Positions 52,074 to 62,140 of a stretch of 64,000 nt of DNA are shown here, in pieces; within the stretch, counting starts at the first letter, position 1; each line of letters opens with the position of its first letter. Under the pieces are notes generated by a model. That model saw only the letters and a program-made list of their open reading frames with translations. It did not search any database and had not been told where the DNA came from. Origin of the DNA: Candidatus Thorarchaeota archaeon (GTDB lineage: Archaea; Asgardarchaeota; Thorarchaeia; Thorarchaeales; Thorarchaeaceae); assembly GCA_016933575.1 (NCBI GenBank), contig JAFGAR010000081.1:1-64000 (forward strand). Direction: 5' to 3'. Both the position numbers and the translations under genes were made by a program.

Positions 52074-52706
52074 CTATTCAAAGACCTTCAGAAGGCTGTA
52101 CCCCTGAAATGCTGACCAGAGAATCAGAGCATAGACCGATAGTTTCTGCCATAAGGCTGTTCCAAACATAGTAAATGCTGGACTGAAGAATGCTCCAATA
52201 TGGAGGAAACACACAATGACAACAATGAATCCAATCAACGCATAGACATTCTGGTAATTGTTATTGAGGAGTATAGCTATTGAATAAATGAGGATTCCAA
52301 GAGTTATGAGTAAAAAGAAGAGCATCGTTGTCAATCCATGTTGAGCAGGATAGACGTCTGCAGCAAACAGAGCCAGTGCCGAAAGGTTGGGTGCAGCCGC
52401 AACACCTAGGATAGTACCTATCCAGCTGAGGCCCTTCAATAGCATAGTTTCAGTAAATACTGTCCGCATTGCAAACAGGAATGGTATGAGGCAGACTGCC
52501 GCACTTGTGCAGGCAATCGAGAAGAGTGCGTAGTTCAACATGGAAGGGATACTATTTGTCACAGTAAGTCCGAGTTCACTGAAGTAGTTATCCAAGAATG
52601 AATATCCGCCAGGATATGTCAACATCGCAATGAACGTGACAATGATGAATATCAGACCACCAATTATTCCCAAATATGCGCTAAGTCTTTTCCAAGATAA
52701 TTTCAT
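52074..52706 (-). CDS. DUF998-family membrane protein
   Basis: This 210-residue protein has six membrane helices and the NYFSELG motif after the first helix, typical of DUF998 membrane proteins. The helices are at about 10-32, 55-75, 90-112, 125-145, 152-172 and 185-205. Function unknown. It is upstream of the zinc-ribbon gene on the minus strand with a 42-base gap, so the two may form an operon. Confidence 0.75.
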   Translation of the reverse strand: MKLSWKRLSAYLGIIGGLIFIIVTFIAMLTYPGGYSFLDNYFSELGLTVTNSIPSMLNYALFSIACTSAAVCLIPFLFAMRTVFTETMLLKGLSWIGTILGVAAAPNLSALALFAADVYPAQHGLTTMLFFLLITLGILIYSIAILLNNNYQNVYALIGFIVVIVCFLHIGAFFSPAFTMFGTALWQKLSVYALILWSAFQGYSLLKVFE

Positions 52707-52887
52707 CTCAATAATCTCTCCCTAAACTGAGTGTAGTGATAGTCCAAATACAATACCACAACTCACTAATAAATCAGAGGTCCTTAGTTATCGGTGTAAT
52801 CAAAGAAGAGCATGTGAAATAGGAAGTAGTTGTGCTCGGTTTGTAAGAGTGGATTATAAACCTCAAAATACTGGTGACTGTCTACTA
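52707..52887. other. Spacer with nothing recognised
   Basis: These 181 bases lie between the DUF998 gene and the acyl-CoA synthetase. I see no reading frame, RNA or repeat in it apart from A/T-rich promoter-like stretches. Confidence 0.4.
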
Positions 52888-54636
52888 TTATTGTCCTCTT
52901 TTTCTCATTTCTTCTTCCCGAAGTTCTCTTCTGAGGACTTTTCCGACATTGCTCATTGGTAGATTCTCTACAATCTGAACTTCCTTTGGACGTTTGTACC
53001 CGGCCATCTTATCCCGAGCCCACTCGATGAATTCCTCAGGTGTAGCAGTTTCACCATCTTTAAGCATAATGTATGCCTTCACAAACTCATTGCTTGGGTC
53101 CTCATCTCTTGGAATGCCAACAGCTGCAGCCATCTTCACCTTGGGATGAGTAAATAGAATGTCCTCAATCTCTCGTGGATATGCCTTCATTCCCCCAACA
53201 TTGATCATCTGTTTCTTTCTATCACTAATGTAAGTATAACCACTCTCATCAATGTATCCGATATCTCCAGTAAGGAAGAATTGTTTTCCGTTGAACTCCC
53301 GCATCACATTTTCTGTTTCCTCGGGCTTCTTCCAATACCCCCTGAAGACCTGAGGTCCATGAACTGCTATCTCTCCAATCTCACCAAGTGGTAACTCTTT
53401 GGTTCCTGTTTCCATATCCACAATTTTGCAAATCGTATCAGAGATTGGGATTCCTATCGAACCAAACTTACGGTACTTTCTATTAGTCGGATTGATGTGA
53501 GTAACAGGTGAGGTTTCCGTGAGTCCGTATCCCTCAAAAAGAAGAGTCCCGGTCACGGCTTCAAATGCCTTGGCAACTTCTGGTGGAAGTGGCGCAGCAC
53601 CTGAGCTACAGATACTCACTGATGATAGGTCATACTTGCTTACGTTTGGATGGTTGGCAATTGCAGCATAGAGTGCTGGTACACAGTTCAGGACAGTCCC
53701 TTTGTTCCTTGACAGTTCACGCAGCAAATCCGAGAGTGGTGGTTTTCCAGATCTTGGGTCGGGAATGCAGATAAGTTTCCCAGCAAACCATGTAGCCATC
53801 AACATTGTGAGAGTAAGACCATACGAGTGATACCAAGGTACAGCTCCAACAAAGACCTCTTCACCATAACGAACTCCACCGTACCTTTCTACATCTTCTT
53901 CTTCTAGATAGACCCACTCTGCTATCTGTAGAACGTTGGATGATAGATTGTAATGCGTGAGTTCAGCTCCCTTTGGAGTTCCCGTTGTACCACCAGTATA
54001 AATCAAGACTGCAGTATCCATCGGGTCGATATTGACTTGAGGAGCAAGTGGTTCATACTCTTTCAAGACATCATCATAGAAAGTGGTTCTGTCCTCTCTG
54101 TAATAGGGGCTCTTTGGAATCTTACCCAGAATGCCGCCAATCACTGCCTTTGCCTTTGATAGAAATGGTTTCACACTACAAATAACAACTGTATGAACAT
54201 TCGTACCTTCAATGGCTTCATAGCAGGTTGGTGTGAAGGTCGGATGGTCTAAAGCAAAGACAATCAGAGCTCCCGTATCCTTGAGTTGATAGTTCAATTC
54301 ACCAGCCTTGTACAATGGATTGCAGGTCACAACCATGGCACCAGCCTTGAGTGCTCCATAGAATATCTCAGGGAAATGTGGTACGTTTGGAAGAAAGATA
54401 GCTACTTTGTCCCCTTTTTTGATACCTTTACTAACAAGGAAATTTGCTACACGGTTAACACGATTACCAACTTCTGCAAATGTTAATGTTCTATCCATGA
54501 ACACAGTGAATGGCTGGTCTCCAGCTCTCTCAACTGCTCTATCTAACATTGTAAACAGGGCTTCCCTTGGATAGTCAAGGTTCTTCTTTGTGCGTTCTGG
54601 CCATGCTGGTCCTGATTGCCAATATGCTTCATCCAT
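52888..54636 (-). CDS. AMP-forming acyl-CoA synthetase (paralog 1)
   Basis: This 582-residue ligase activates a carboxylic acid to its CoA ester via an acyl-adenylate. The AMP-binding motif YTGGTTGTPKGAELTH is at about residues 213-228, with later LFEGYGLTETSP, the hinge TGDIGYIDESGY and the C-terminal Lys in SNVGKVLRREL. It resembles long-chain or medium-chain fatty acid ligases. It is 64 residues into a nearly identical plan with the paralog at 56499. It should feed the acyl-CoA dehydrogenases and the dehydratase-type enzyme downstream. Confidence 0.93.
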   Translation of the reverse strand: MDEAYWQSGPAWPERTKKNLDYPREALFTMLDRAVERAGDQPFTVFMDRTLTFAEVGNRVNRVANFLVSKGIKKGDKVAIFLPNVPHFPEIFYGALKAGAMVVTCNPLYKAGELNYQLKDTGALIVFALDHPTFTPTCYEAIEGTNVHTVVICSVKPFLSKAKAVIGGILGKIPKSPYYREDRTTFYDDVLKEYEPLAPQVNIDPMDTAVLIYTGGTTGTPKGAELTHYNLSSNVLQIAEWVYLEEEDVERYGGVRYGEEVFVGAVPWYHSYGLTLTMLMATWFAGKLICIPDPRSGKPPLSDLLRELSRNKGTVLNCVPALYAAIANHPNVSKYDLSSVSICSSGAAPLPPEVAKAFEAVTGTLLFEGYGLTETSPVTHINPTNRKYRKFGSIGIPISDTICKIVDMETGTKELPLGEIGEIAVHGPQVFRGYWKKPEETENVMREFNGKQFFLTGDIGYIDESGYTYISDRKKQMINVGGMKAYPREIEDILFTHPKVKMAAAVGIPRDEDPSNEFVKAYIMLKDGETATPEEFIEWARDKMAGYKRPKEVQIVENLPMSNVGKVLRRELREEEMRKRGQ

Positions 54637-54790
54637 TATCCTTCAACTCCTCTATGGTGCTTGCAGATTCATCTGTATAATTTCTATTCCTCTACTATTG
54701 CTATAGTTTCAGATATTCTTTGAGGTTTTCAGCAAAAGACGTTGAACCAAAGAAATTTAGCACTTGAAGAAGATTGCATTTTGAAAATCC

Positions 54791-55276
54791 ATGCTTGAAG
54801 GAGATTACGAGGGCAATCTTAAGCAATACGAGAGTAATAATGGAGAGTTACTCATTAGACTTGTCAACCTTTGTCGAGTGCTCTTCTATTTCACTGCTGC
54901 TTGGGTGCAGTATGACCCACTCATAGATTGCATTATTTTGACTGGTAACTGTGATGTAATGCTTGTTTTAGTCCCACTCTTCTTAGGGATATTGGATTTT
55001 GCAATGATAGTTTGGAGCCGAAAGGCTTCAACAAAATTCTGGAATATTGCTCTAATTATCCCAATCATCTCAATCGCGGTGGCAATAAATACCATCAGTC
55101 CACTTGTATTCCTGTTATCACGGACTATTCCTGAAACAATTATGCTCAGTCTGAGTATAGCTGTCCTTCTGGTATCAATAATTGAGTTCCACGGGCTGCG
55201 TCAAATGATACACTATTGGACAACGAAGCCAGCTCCAACAGAATCTATAGATGAAGTTAGAACCTATGAGATCTGA
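54791..55276 (+). CDS. Four-helix membrane protein, unknown
   Basis: This 161-residue protein has about four hydrophobic segments (about residues 22-40, 54-75, 83-104 and 112-133) and a short charged tail (APTESIDEVRTYEI). No family recognised. It is between two minus-strand acyl-CoA synthetase genes, 51 bases upstream of the UbiA prenyltransferase gene on the same strand, so they may be cotranscribed. Confidence 0.55.
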   Translation: MLEGDYEGNLKQYESNNGELLIRLVNLCRVLFYFTAAWVQYDPLIDCIILTGNCDVMLVLVPLFLGILDFAMIVWSRKASTKFWNIALIIPIISIAVAINTISPLVFLLSRTIPETIMLSLSIAVLLVSIIEFHGLRQMIHYWTTKPAPTESIDEVRTYEI

Positions 55277-55327
55277 AAATGATTTGGAGAAGTCTTTTGT
55301 ACTAGTGACAATCTCTCAAGGACTCGA

Positions 55328-56416
55328 GTGGAGATGAATTCTACAGAACATAGACGGAAAGGCTCAAAGGTTAGAGCATGGTTGCAAGAAGTCAAGCTGG
55401 GCATTCTCCCAGCTTCAACAGTCCCTATCTTTGTGGGGACTGCAGTGGCTTTTGGTCTGTATGGTGTTTTCTATCTGGATCTTTTCATGCTTACGCTTCT
55501 TGCGGGTATCTTCCTTCATTGGGGTGCTGATGTAGCCAATGACTATTTTGATCATACTGAGGAAGGAACTGGTAGTGATGATATCAATATCGAGTTCATA
55601 CGTCCCTATAGTGGCGGCAGTAGAACTATCCAACAAGGACTTCTAACACCTCGAGAGGTCGCAATCGGTGCTGTTATGTGTTATATCATCGCTGGAATCA
55701 TAGGAATCTATCTCGTGCTCCGGCTCGGTTGGGTCATTCTAGCTTTTGGTCTTGTCGGTGCATTCTTTGGGTTATTCTACTCAACCCCTCCAATTAGGTT
55801 AGTGAAGCGAGGAATTGGTGAACTTGTGATTGGTGTTGTCTTTGGAGTGTTAATGGTGGTAGGAGCTTTTTATGTACAAGTACAAATCCCCATTACACTT
55901 GCATGGCCTCTAGTAATTCCCTTTGACGAATTCTTAGAGCCTGGTTTCATGTCAATTCCTGTATCAATTCTTATTGCTTTAGTACTCTACATTAACGAGT
56001 TTCCTGACTATGTTGCAGATCGAGACGCGAATAAGCGAACCTTCGTTGTTCGACTTGGACGAAAGAATGCAGCAATCGGGTATACGTTCCTTATGATTGC
56101 TGTTTATGCAGGAATTGTAGTAATGGTTCTTCTCAATCTGATTCGTTTCGAGGCATTATTAGCCTTAGCGACACTGCCCCTTGGTGTCCTTGGAATTGTG
56201 ACGACCCTGAAACATTATGATGAGAGTGCTAAACTTGCACCTGCCAACTGGGCAACAATTGTTGGACATCTCTTTACAGGTCTCTTTCTAACCCTTGGAT
56301 ACTTCCTCTATGGACTCACCTTGTTATGGGAATTCACTCTGGCTATTGGAATTGCTCTATTTATTTTCATTACTCTCTTGGCAGCTAAGCTTGGGCGGTC
56401 TTCTAGCGATGCTTAG
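55328..56416 (+). CDS. UbiA-family prenyltransferase (MenA-like)
   Basis: This 362-residue membrane protein has about nine hydrophobic helices. The two Asp-rich motifs that hold Mg-prenyl diphosphate are NDYFD (residues 71-75) within GADVANDYFDH and DYVADRDANKRTF near residue 220. The first motif and the KLGILPAS start are close to MenA, which prenylates 1,4-dihydroxy-2-naphthoate for menaquinone; archaeal lipid-related UbiA enzymes are the alternative. No other quinone genes are in the window. GTG 55328 or ATG 55334 are both possible starts. Confidence 0.85.
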   Translation: MEMNSTEHRRKGSKVRAWLQEVKLGILPASTVPIFVGTAVAFGLYGVFYLDLFMLTLLAGIFLHWGADVANDYFDHTEEGTGSDDINIEFIRPYSGGSRTIQQGLLTPREVAIGAVMCYIIAGIIGIYLVLRLGWVILAFGLVGAFFGLFYSTPPIRLVKRGIGELVIGVVFGVLMVVGAFYVQVQIPITLAWPLVIPFDEFLEPGFMSIPVSILIALVLYINEFPDYVADRDANKRTFVVRLGRKNAAIGYTFLMIAVYAGIVVMVLLNLIRFEALLALATLPLGVLGIVTTLKHYDESAKLAPANWATIVGHLFTGLFLTLGYFLYGLTLLWEFTLAIGIALFIFITLLAAKLGRSSSDA

Positions 56417-56498
56417 ATAATATGCTAAATGTGACAATAATGACGAATATCCATGAAAAAAAGGTATGGCGGGAGCAATATCTCCCGCTATTCATTAC

Positions 56499-58250
56499 TT
56501 ATGCTAGTCCTCTCTTCTTTAATTCCTTTGCTCGAAGTTCTCTTCTTAGGACTTTACCTGCAGTGCTCACTGGAAGATGGTCCACAATCTCAACTTCACG
56601 AGGTCTCTTGTAGCCAGCTAATTTTTCCTTAGCCCAAGCTACAATCTCCTCAGGAGTTGCTGATTGTCCCTCTTTCAATACAACAAAAGCTTTAACAAAT
56701 TCGTTACCTGTATCATCCTCTTTTGGTACACCAATGGCAGCTGCCATCGCAATAGCTGGATGTTCATAGAGGGTATCTTCTATCTCTCTTGGATATGCTT
56801 TGAGACCACCAACATTGACCATGTCTTTCTTTCTATCTGAAATGACAAAGAAACCATCCTCGTCAATATGACCTATGTCCCCGGTCAAGAAATACTTCTT
56901 GCCCTTTATTTCACGGAACACTGAAGCGGTTTCTTCTGGCTTGTTCCAGTATCCCCTAAAGACTTGTGGTCCATGTACTGCAATCTCGCCGGTTTCACCT
57001 TGAGCTAACACTTTATCGCCAGTTTCCATATCTAGAATGACTGAGTGGGTATCTGGAATTGGGACACCGATAGCACCAAATTTGCGAAGATTTGTCAGAG
57101 ATGGGTTTGCGTGAGTCATCGGTGAGGTTTCTGTTAATCCATATCCCTCAAAGACAATAGCACCTGTTGCAGCTTCAAAGTTCTTTGCCAGTTCTGGCGG
57201 GAGCGGTGCTGCTCCTGATCCACATGCTTTGATGGATGACAGGTCATACTTTGCAACATTTGGATGATTCACCATTCCAGCATATAACGCTGGTACGCAA
57301 TGCATTACTGTTCCCTTATACTTCTGAATATCTGCGAGCAGCTCTGATAACGGTGGTTTTCCTGCTCGTGGGTCAGGTATACAAATTACTGCACTTCCCA
57401 TCAAATAGGAAGCAACCATAGTAAGTGTTAGTCCATAGCTGTGATACCATGGAAGTGCACCTACATAGATATCTTCACCGCGCTTCAATTTCTCTGGTGT
57501 TCCACCGCCAGGAGGCTCCAATTGAATCCACTCGTCAATCTGCATCACATTCGCATACAGATTGCGATGAGTCAACATTGCTCCTTTCGGAGTTCCAGTG
57601 GTACCGCCAGTATACAGAATCAGTGCTAGATCTTCCTTTGCATTAATCTTAACATCTGGGGCCTTTGGTTCAAACTCAGTTACGATATTATCATAGAAGA
57701 ATGTCTTATCTTCTTCGTAATAGGGGCTCTTGGGTATCTTACCTAACAGGCCTCCAAGAGTTGCCTTTGCTTTTGGAAGAAAGCTCTTCACGCTACATAC
57801 AATAATCGTTTCAACATCTGTACCTTTTGCTGCTTCATAGGTAGTTGGTGTGAATCTCTTATCGTCCATGCAGAAAACGGCTTTCACCCCTGCATCTTTG
57901 AGTTGAAAATTGAGTTCTCCTGTGGTGTATGATGGATTACAAGTAACTGCGATTGCTCCTGTCTTCAGAATTCCAAAGAAAATTGGTGGATACTGAGGAA
58001 GGTTTGGTAAGAATATTGCTACGCGGTCACCTTTCTTTATTCCCCTACTGACTAAGAAATTAGCTATCCTGTCAGCATGGTCTCTTACCTTCGCAAAAGA
58101 TCTAGATACTCCTGCCCAGATAGTTGACGGATTATCTGGATGTTTCTCAGCGACATGATCAAGCAGCTTGAAAAGCGGCTCATCAGGGTAATCTAGAGTC
58201 TTTTTGACTGTCGGAGGCCAACGTTTGGTATGCCATAATTGGTCTTCCAT
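56499..58250 (-). CDS. AMP-forming acyl-CoA synthetase (paralog 2)
   Basis: This 583-residue ligase shares the whole plan of the paralog at 52888 (YTGGTTGTPKGAMLTH, VFEGYGLTETSP, TGDIGHIDEDGF, STAGKVLRREL). The two differ mostly near the termini and in scattered positions, so they are probably an old duplication with separated substrates. It activates an organic acid to acyl-CoA in the cytoplasm. It is divergent from the two-subunit dehydratase genes with a spacer of 193 bases. Confidence 0.93.
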   Translation of the reverse strand: MEDQLWHTKRWPPTVKKTLDYPDEPLFKLLDHVAEKHPDNPSTIWAGVSRSFAKVRDHADRIANFLVSRGIKKGDRVAIFLPNLPQYPPIFFGILKTGAIAVTCNPSYTTGELNFQLKDAGVKAVFCMDDKRFTPTTYEAAKGTDVETIIVCSVKSFLPKAKATLGGLLGKIPKSPYYEEDKTFFYDNIVTEFEPKAPDVKINAKEDLALILYTGGTTGTPKGAMLTHRNLYANVMQIDEWIQLEPPGGGTPEKLKRGEDIYVGALPWYHSYGLTLTMVASYLMGSAVICIPDPRAGKPPLSELLADIQKYKGTVMHCVPALYAGMVNHPNVAKYDLSSIKACGSGAAPLPPELAKNFEAATGAIVFEGYGLTETSPMTHANPSLTNLRKFGAIGVPIPDTHSVILDMETGDKVLAQGETGEIAVHGPQVFRGYWNKPEETASVFREIKGKKYFLTGDIGHIDEDGFFVISDRKKDMVNVGGLKAYPREIEDTLYEHPAIAMAAAIGVPKEDDTGNEFVKAFVVLKEGQSATPEEIVAWAKEKLAGYKRPREVEIVDHLPVSTAGKVLRRELRAKELKKRGLA

Positions 58251-58443
58251 ATTGTGTTCCTCTCCTTCTGATAACTTGGCTCTTCATCACTAGCCAAATT
58301 CATTCAAAGTATAGCTACTCAACATAGCTTTCGTTGCTCATATTTCCTTCTACTCGTTATTAATCAACCTTCTAGCGGAACAAATAAGATGTAGCAGGAT
58401 AGATATTCACCATTATCTCTCTAAAATTCTCGAGGAATCTACG

Positions 58444-59661
58444 TTGAGTAATGAAGGAGTAGTAGAGCAATCAAGTGCAGGCTTACGTGAACTCGTAAAG
58501 GCTGGAGAGGAAGTAATTGGATACATCTACCCCCATGCCCCACTTGAACTAATGCTTGCACATGGCCTGACACCATCATTGGTGAGAGCTCTTCCTGGCG
58601 TTGCCAGCGGATTTGAGGAGAGTCTTCAGACCTTCGCGTGTTCGTATGTCAGAAATCTGTACAACCAACGAACGAATAATCAGCTTCCCTATCTCAGAGC
58701 TCTTTTATTTCCAAGCAATACCTGCGATTCCCTCCAAAACTTGACTGATATCTGGAGATTTAGATTTCCTAGTGATAGAGTATTCCGTCTGTCTTATCCC
58801 GTATCTCGTTATACAAATGATGACTCTGGTTTCATCTTTCTGACACAAGAACTGAAGCTTCTAAGTAAGGCAATTGAGAATATTCTTGATCGACCATTCT
58901 TGGAAAGTGGTTATGAGCGAGCTGTGAGTCTGATCCGTGACTTTCGACTCGATACGCAGTACCTATATAGCTCAAGAATTGTAGATCCCGAAGTTCTATC
59001 CTATGCTGAACTAGCTAGACTGGTTAGACAATTCTACTCAACGCCACTTCCCGTAGTTGCCTCCGAAATCCATGACATTTCTGTAGCAATACAAGAATCA
59101 ATGGAATCAAGAGGACTCTCTGATTCTGTTCTCTCAGTTATGACTGCGCTGCAGAATAGGGACTTTTCTTCTGTCAAGATTTCAAGGAATGATGCAAAAC
59201 CGCGAATCATTATTATAGGGGGGATGATTGATCCTCAAGCAATAGCATCCATAATCAATGGAATCCAAGGTGTTACTGATTCAATAATTACTTTGGATTT
59301 ACTCTCTTTTGGTTTCAAGAGCGTATTTACCCCCCCTGTAAACGAAAAGGGAGATCCCTATGAGGAGATGGCAAAATCTATTCTGGGTGCACCGGGAGAA
59401 CCTACACAAGAGGGATTGACCTATAGAATGAATTTCTTGAGAGACCTTGTCAGAGCTTTTGACATTGATGGTATTGTCATTTGTGAGCAGTCCTTCTGTG
59501 ATCCTGATCAATTTGAAGCCCCATCTATGGAAAAGGCGGCAGATAAGATTGGAGTACGTACAGTGAGAATTCCAATAGACCCTGAACTATCAGATCGTTC
59601 ACGAATGGAAGTAAGAATTCAGAGTTTCTTGGAATCGATGAGTGAAAATGAGGTGATGTAA
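58444..59661 (+). CDS. 2-hydroxyacyl-CoA dehydratase/benzoyl-CoA reductase-type subunit A
   Basis: This 405-residue subunit of the HgdB/BcrC superfamily has the three cluster-binding cysteines in their usual places: Cys66 (QTFACSYVRN), Cys94 (FPSNTCDSL) and Cys352 (EQSFCDPDQ). The family N-terminal signature YPHAPLELMLAHGLTP is clear. Two such subunits hold [4Fe-4S] clusters and receive one electron at high energy from an ATP-driven activator, either to dehydrate 2-hydroxyacyl-CoA or to reduce aromatic acyl-CoA; the substrate cannot be told. The start is TTG with GAGG upstream. Confidence 0.88.
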   Translation: MSNEGVVEQSSAGLRELVKAGEEVIGYIYPHAPLELMLAHGLTPSLVRALPGVASGFEESLQTFACSYVRNLYNQRTNNQLPYLRALLFPSNTCDSLQNLTDIWRFRFPSDRVFRLSYPVSRYTNDDSGFIFLTQELKLLSKAIENILDRPFLESGYERAVSLIRDFRLDTQYLYSSRIVDPEVLSYAELARLVRQFYSTPLPVVASEIHDISVAIQESMESRGLSDSVLSVMTALQNRDFSSVKISRNDAKPRIIIIGGMIDPQAIASIINGIQGVTDSIITLDLLSFGFKSVFTPPVNEKGDPYEEMAKSILGAPGEPTQEGLTYRMNFLRDLVRAFDIDGIVICEQSFCDPDQFEAPSMEKAADKIGVRTVRIPIDPELSDRSRMEVRIQSFLESMSENEVM

Positions 59662-60879
59662 ATGACGGATGATAAGAAGGAAGAGAAAGTATATCGACAA
59701 CTCGCATCCAACTCATTACTTCAACAAATCATGTTTCAATACATGCTAGAAGGCATTCAAGCTAGTGATGAAAATCGGCTTGCATGGGTCACATCAGGAT
59801 TTCCCGTCGAGATTCCCGTGGCAATGGGGGTTGGTGTCAGCTATCCAGAGCAGTATGGAGCTGTTGTTGGGTCTCAAAAAGTGGGACCAGAAGTCTGCGG
59901 ATATGCTGAAGAAATTGGATACTCTCAAGAACTATGTTCCTATGCAAGATCCAGTATTGGCTCAGTTGAACATCCGAACGAGAGCCCAATGGATGGTCTT
60001 CCTAAACCACAAGCATTGCTTGCAGCCAATAATATCTGTGGCACAGTACTCAGATGGTATGATGCTGTATCAGAGCAAACCGGAGCTCCTGTGTTCTTAT
60101 TTGACACACCTCCCATCGATGGCGAACAAGCCCAGCATCACAAAGAGTATGTACGAAGAGGATTGGATCGACTGGTCGAATTTCTTAGTGACACATTCAA
60201 CACTAGTCTGACCGAAGAAAAGATGCGTGAGGTGGCGAGCCTGTCAAGCAAGGCTGTAAAACTTTGGACTAAATCTTTGGCTGCTTGTAAGACAACCCCC
60301 TCACCACTGAATTGCGCTGATAGATTCTTAGCAATGGCTCCTGTTGTATCAATGCGTGGAACTGAATTAATTATTGATTTTTATCAGACTCTCTTAGATG
60401 AAGTTGAAACTAGAGTGAAAGAAGGTATTGGAGCTATCCGGGATGAGAAGATACGACTTCTCTGGGATAACATACCACCTTGGCATTCTATTTTCAAATT
60501 CTTCAATGGACTCGCTAAGAGTGGTGTGGTCTTTCCAGCAGATACATACACTCACGCATGGTCTGGAAGCATTGAAGGTGATGATCTCTTTGGTAGCGCA
60601 GTGAATATCTATTCCAACGTCTATCTCAATAAGGGATTGAATGCCAAGATTGACAAGATGTGTGAACTAATCAAAGACTATAATCTGGATGGTTTCATCA
60701 TGTTCTCTGTACGTTCTTGTAAACGATACTCTCTTGGTCAGCTTGTATCCAAGGAAATCGTTTCAGAACGAACTGGTGTTCCCGGTGTTGTAATAGAGGG
60801 AGATATGGTAGATTCTCGTGTATTTAATGAAGCTCAGATACAGACAAGAGTCGATGCGCTTCTTGAAATGTTCATGTGA
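59662..60879 (+). CDS. 2-hydroxyacyl-CoA dehydratase/benzoyl-CoA reductase-type subunit B
   Basis: This 405-residue subunit of the same superfamily has cluster cysteines at Cys92 (SQELCSYARS), Cys126 (ANNICGTVLRWYD) and Cys353 (SVRSCKRYSL). The NNICGTV-RWYD segment is characteristic of the larger subunit of dehydratases and BcrB-like proteins. Its ATG follows directly on the stop codon of subunit A, so the two are translationally coupled. It should form a heterodimer with subunit A. Confidence 0.9.
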   Translation: MTDDKKEEKVYRQLASNSLLQQIMFQYMLEGIQASDENRLAWVTSGFPVEIPVAMGVGVSYPEQYGAVVGSQKVGPEVCGYAEEIGYSQELCSYARSSIGSVEHPNESPMDGLPKPQALLAANNICGTVLRWYDAVSEQTGAPVFLFDTPPIDGEQAQHHKEYVRRGLDRLVEFLSDTFNTSLTEEKMREVASLSSKAVKLWTKSLAACKTTPSPLNCADRFLAMAPVVSMRGTELIIDFYQTLLDEVETRVKEGIGAIRDEKIRLLWDNIPPWHSIFKFFNGLAKSGVVFPADTYTHAWSGSIEGDDLFGSAVNIYSNVYLNKGLNAKIDKMCELIKDYNLDGFIMFSVRSCKRYSLGQLVSKEIVSERTGVPGVVIEGDMVDSRVFNEAQIQTRVDALLEMFM

Positions 60880-60889
60880 GGTCGAAACA

Positions 60890-61672
60890 GTGCATGGTCT
60901 AGGAATTGGTATTGATGTAGGTTCCACGACAACAAAGGGAATTCTTATTGACAAAGCTTTCAAGATAAAGGCAAAACACATCATACCCACTGGTGCATCT
61001 GCATCTATTGCGATCAATAGAGTGATAGAGAATCTGGAATCGCAATATGAAACAAAGCTAGATGGAATTCCAATCATAAGCACTGGATATGGTCGAACAC
61101 GCGTTGAGAATGCTGAAAAAGCAGTTACCGAGATAACATGTCACAGCATTGGTGTGTACACTCTGAATCCTGAGATACGGTTATTGGTTGATGTTGGTGG
61201 TCAGGACTCTAAGGTAATTCGTATCGGTCGTGATGGAAGACCTGAGGACTTTGAGTTAAACGATAAGTGTTCGGCTGGTACTGGACGATTTCTCGAGGTA
61301 ATGGCTCGCGTTCTGGATGTTACAATTGACCAATTGGGTCCCTTAGCGCTTCAATCAAAATCACCATCATCAATTAGCAGTACATGTACTGTATTTGCAG
61401 AGAGTGAGGTTGTAGGTCATATAGGCGCAGGTGAGAACCCTGCAGATATTGCTGCAGGTATCCACGCATCTATGGCAACCAAAATTGCATCTCTCTCAAG
61501 ACGTGTTGGTACTGCGCGTCCTGTGTGTGTTACAGGTGGGGTCGCGCTAAATCCAGCTTTTCGGTATTATCTTGCTAAACTTCTTGATACAGAGTTATGG
61601 GTGCCTGATATTCCACAACTGACTGGAGCCCTAGGTGCTGCTGTGATTGCTATTCGTGGGATAAGCAGCTAA
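60890..61672 (+). CDS. ATP-dependent activator (BadF/HgdC-type)
   Basis: A protein of about 260 residues of the ASKHA-fold activase family. The ATP motifs are GIDVGSTTTKGILID (near residues 7-21), DVGGQDSKVI and VTGGVALNPAF. The cluster-binding cysteines fall at residues 127 (NDKCSAGTG) and 166 (STCTVFAES), the same numbers as in the classic glutaconyl-CoA activator. This supports the GTG at 60890, which lies 11 bases after the dehydratase B stop with GAGG upstream; an earlier in-frame ATG is not used. It hydrolyses ATP to push electrons into the dehydratase. Confidence 0.94.
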   Translation: MHGLGIGIDVGSTTTKGILIDKAFKIKAKHIIPTGASASIAINRVIENLESQYETKLDGIPIISTGYGRTRVENAEKAVTEITCHSIGVYTLNPEIRLLVDVGGQDSKVIRIGRDGRPEDFELNDKCSAGTGRFLEVMARVLDVTIDQLGPLALQSKSPSSISSTCTVFAESEVVGHIGAGENPADIAAGIHASMATKIASLSRRVGTARPVCVTGGVALNPAFRYYLAKLLDTELWVPDIPQLTGALGAAVIAIRGISS

Positions 61673-61790
61673 AACTTCCTCATACTCAAATATGAAAAGG
61701 GTTGGAACTTCTTTCTAAAATGGGGCCTCTACCATCAAGGATATTAATGCTAGACTAAGCCTCGCCAACTCGAAGTCGACAGGTGCGTAG

Positions 61791-62129
61791 GTGATACATT
61801 TGGATCTTGTATTCGGATTTACACTTGTGATTGTTCTCAGTTTCCTGTTTGCCGCAGTGATCATATTAATTGGTCGTGCGGTCGCTCCAGAAGCACGATT
61901 GATAGGAGGGGCTGTAGAGTCGTATGCTTGTGGAGAGCCTGCATTCTTAGGCGGAAAAGTGCAGTTTAATCTCGAGCTCTTCAACTACGCATTGTACTTC
62001 ATGCTCTTTGATATTGTTGGCTTTATTCTGTTCCTCTCATGGGCTAGCCCAAGTATCATTGTAATCGTATATTTAGTCATGACCTTGGTTGCAGCAGCCT
62101 ATGTATCAGTCAGTCCTCAGGATGAATAG
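61791..62129 (+). CDS. Complex I-like subunit A (NuoA/FpoA type)
   Basis: This 112-residue membrane protein has three helices (about 5-28, 60-80 and 85-105) and the family signature ESYACGEPAFLGGKVQFNLE before helix two, as in NuoA. It forms part of the ion-pumping membrane arm. The start is GTG with GTGCGTAG before it. It is the first gene of a run with B-, C- and D-type subunits spaced by 11 or fewer bases, so an operon that continues beyond the window is clear. Confidence 0.88.
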   Translation: MIHLDLVFGFTLVIVLSFLFAAVIILIGRAVAPEARLIGGAVESYACGEPAFLGGKVQFNLELFNYALYFMLFDIVGFILFLSWASPSIIVIVYLVMTLVAAAYVSVSPQDE

Positions 62130-62140
62130 GAGATGATTTC

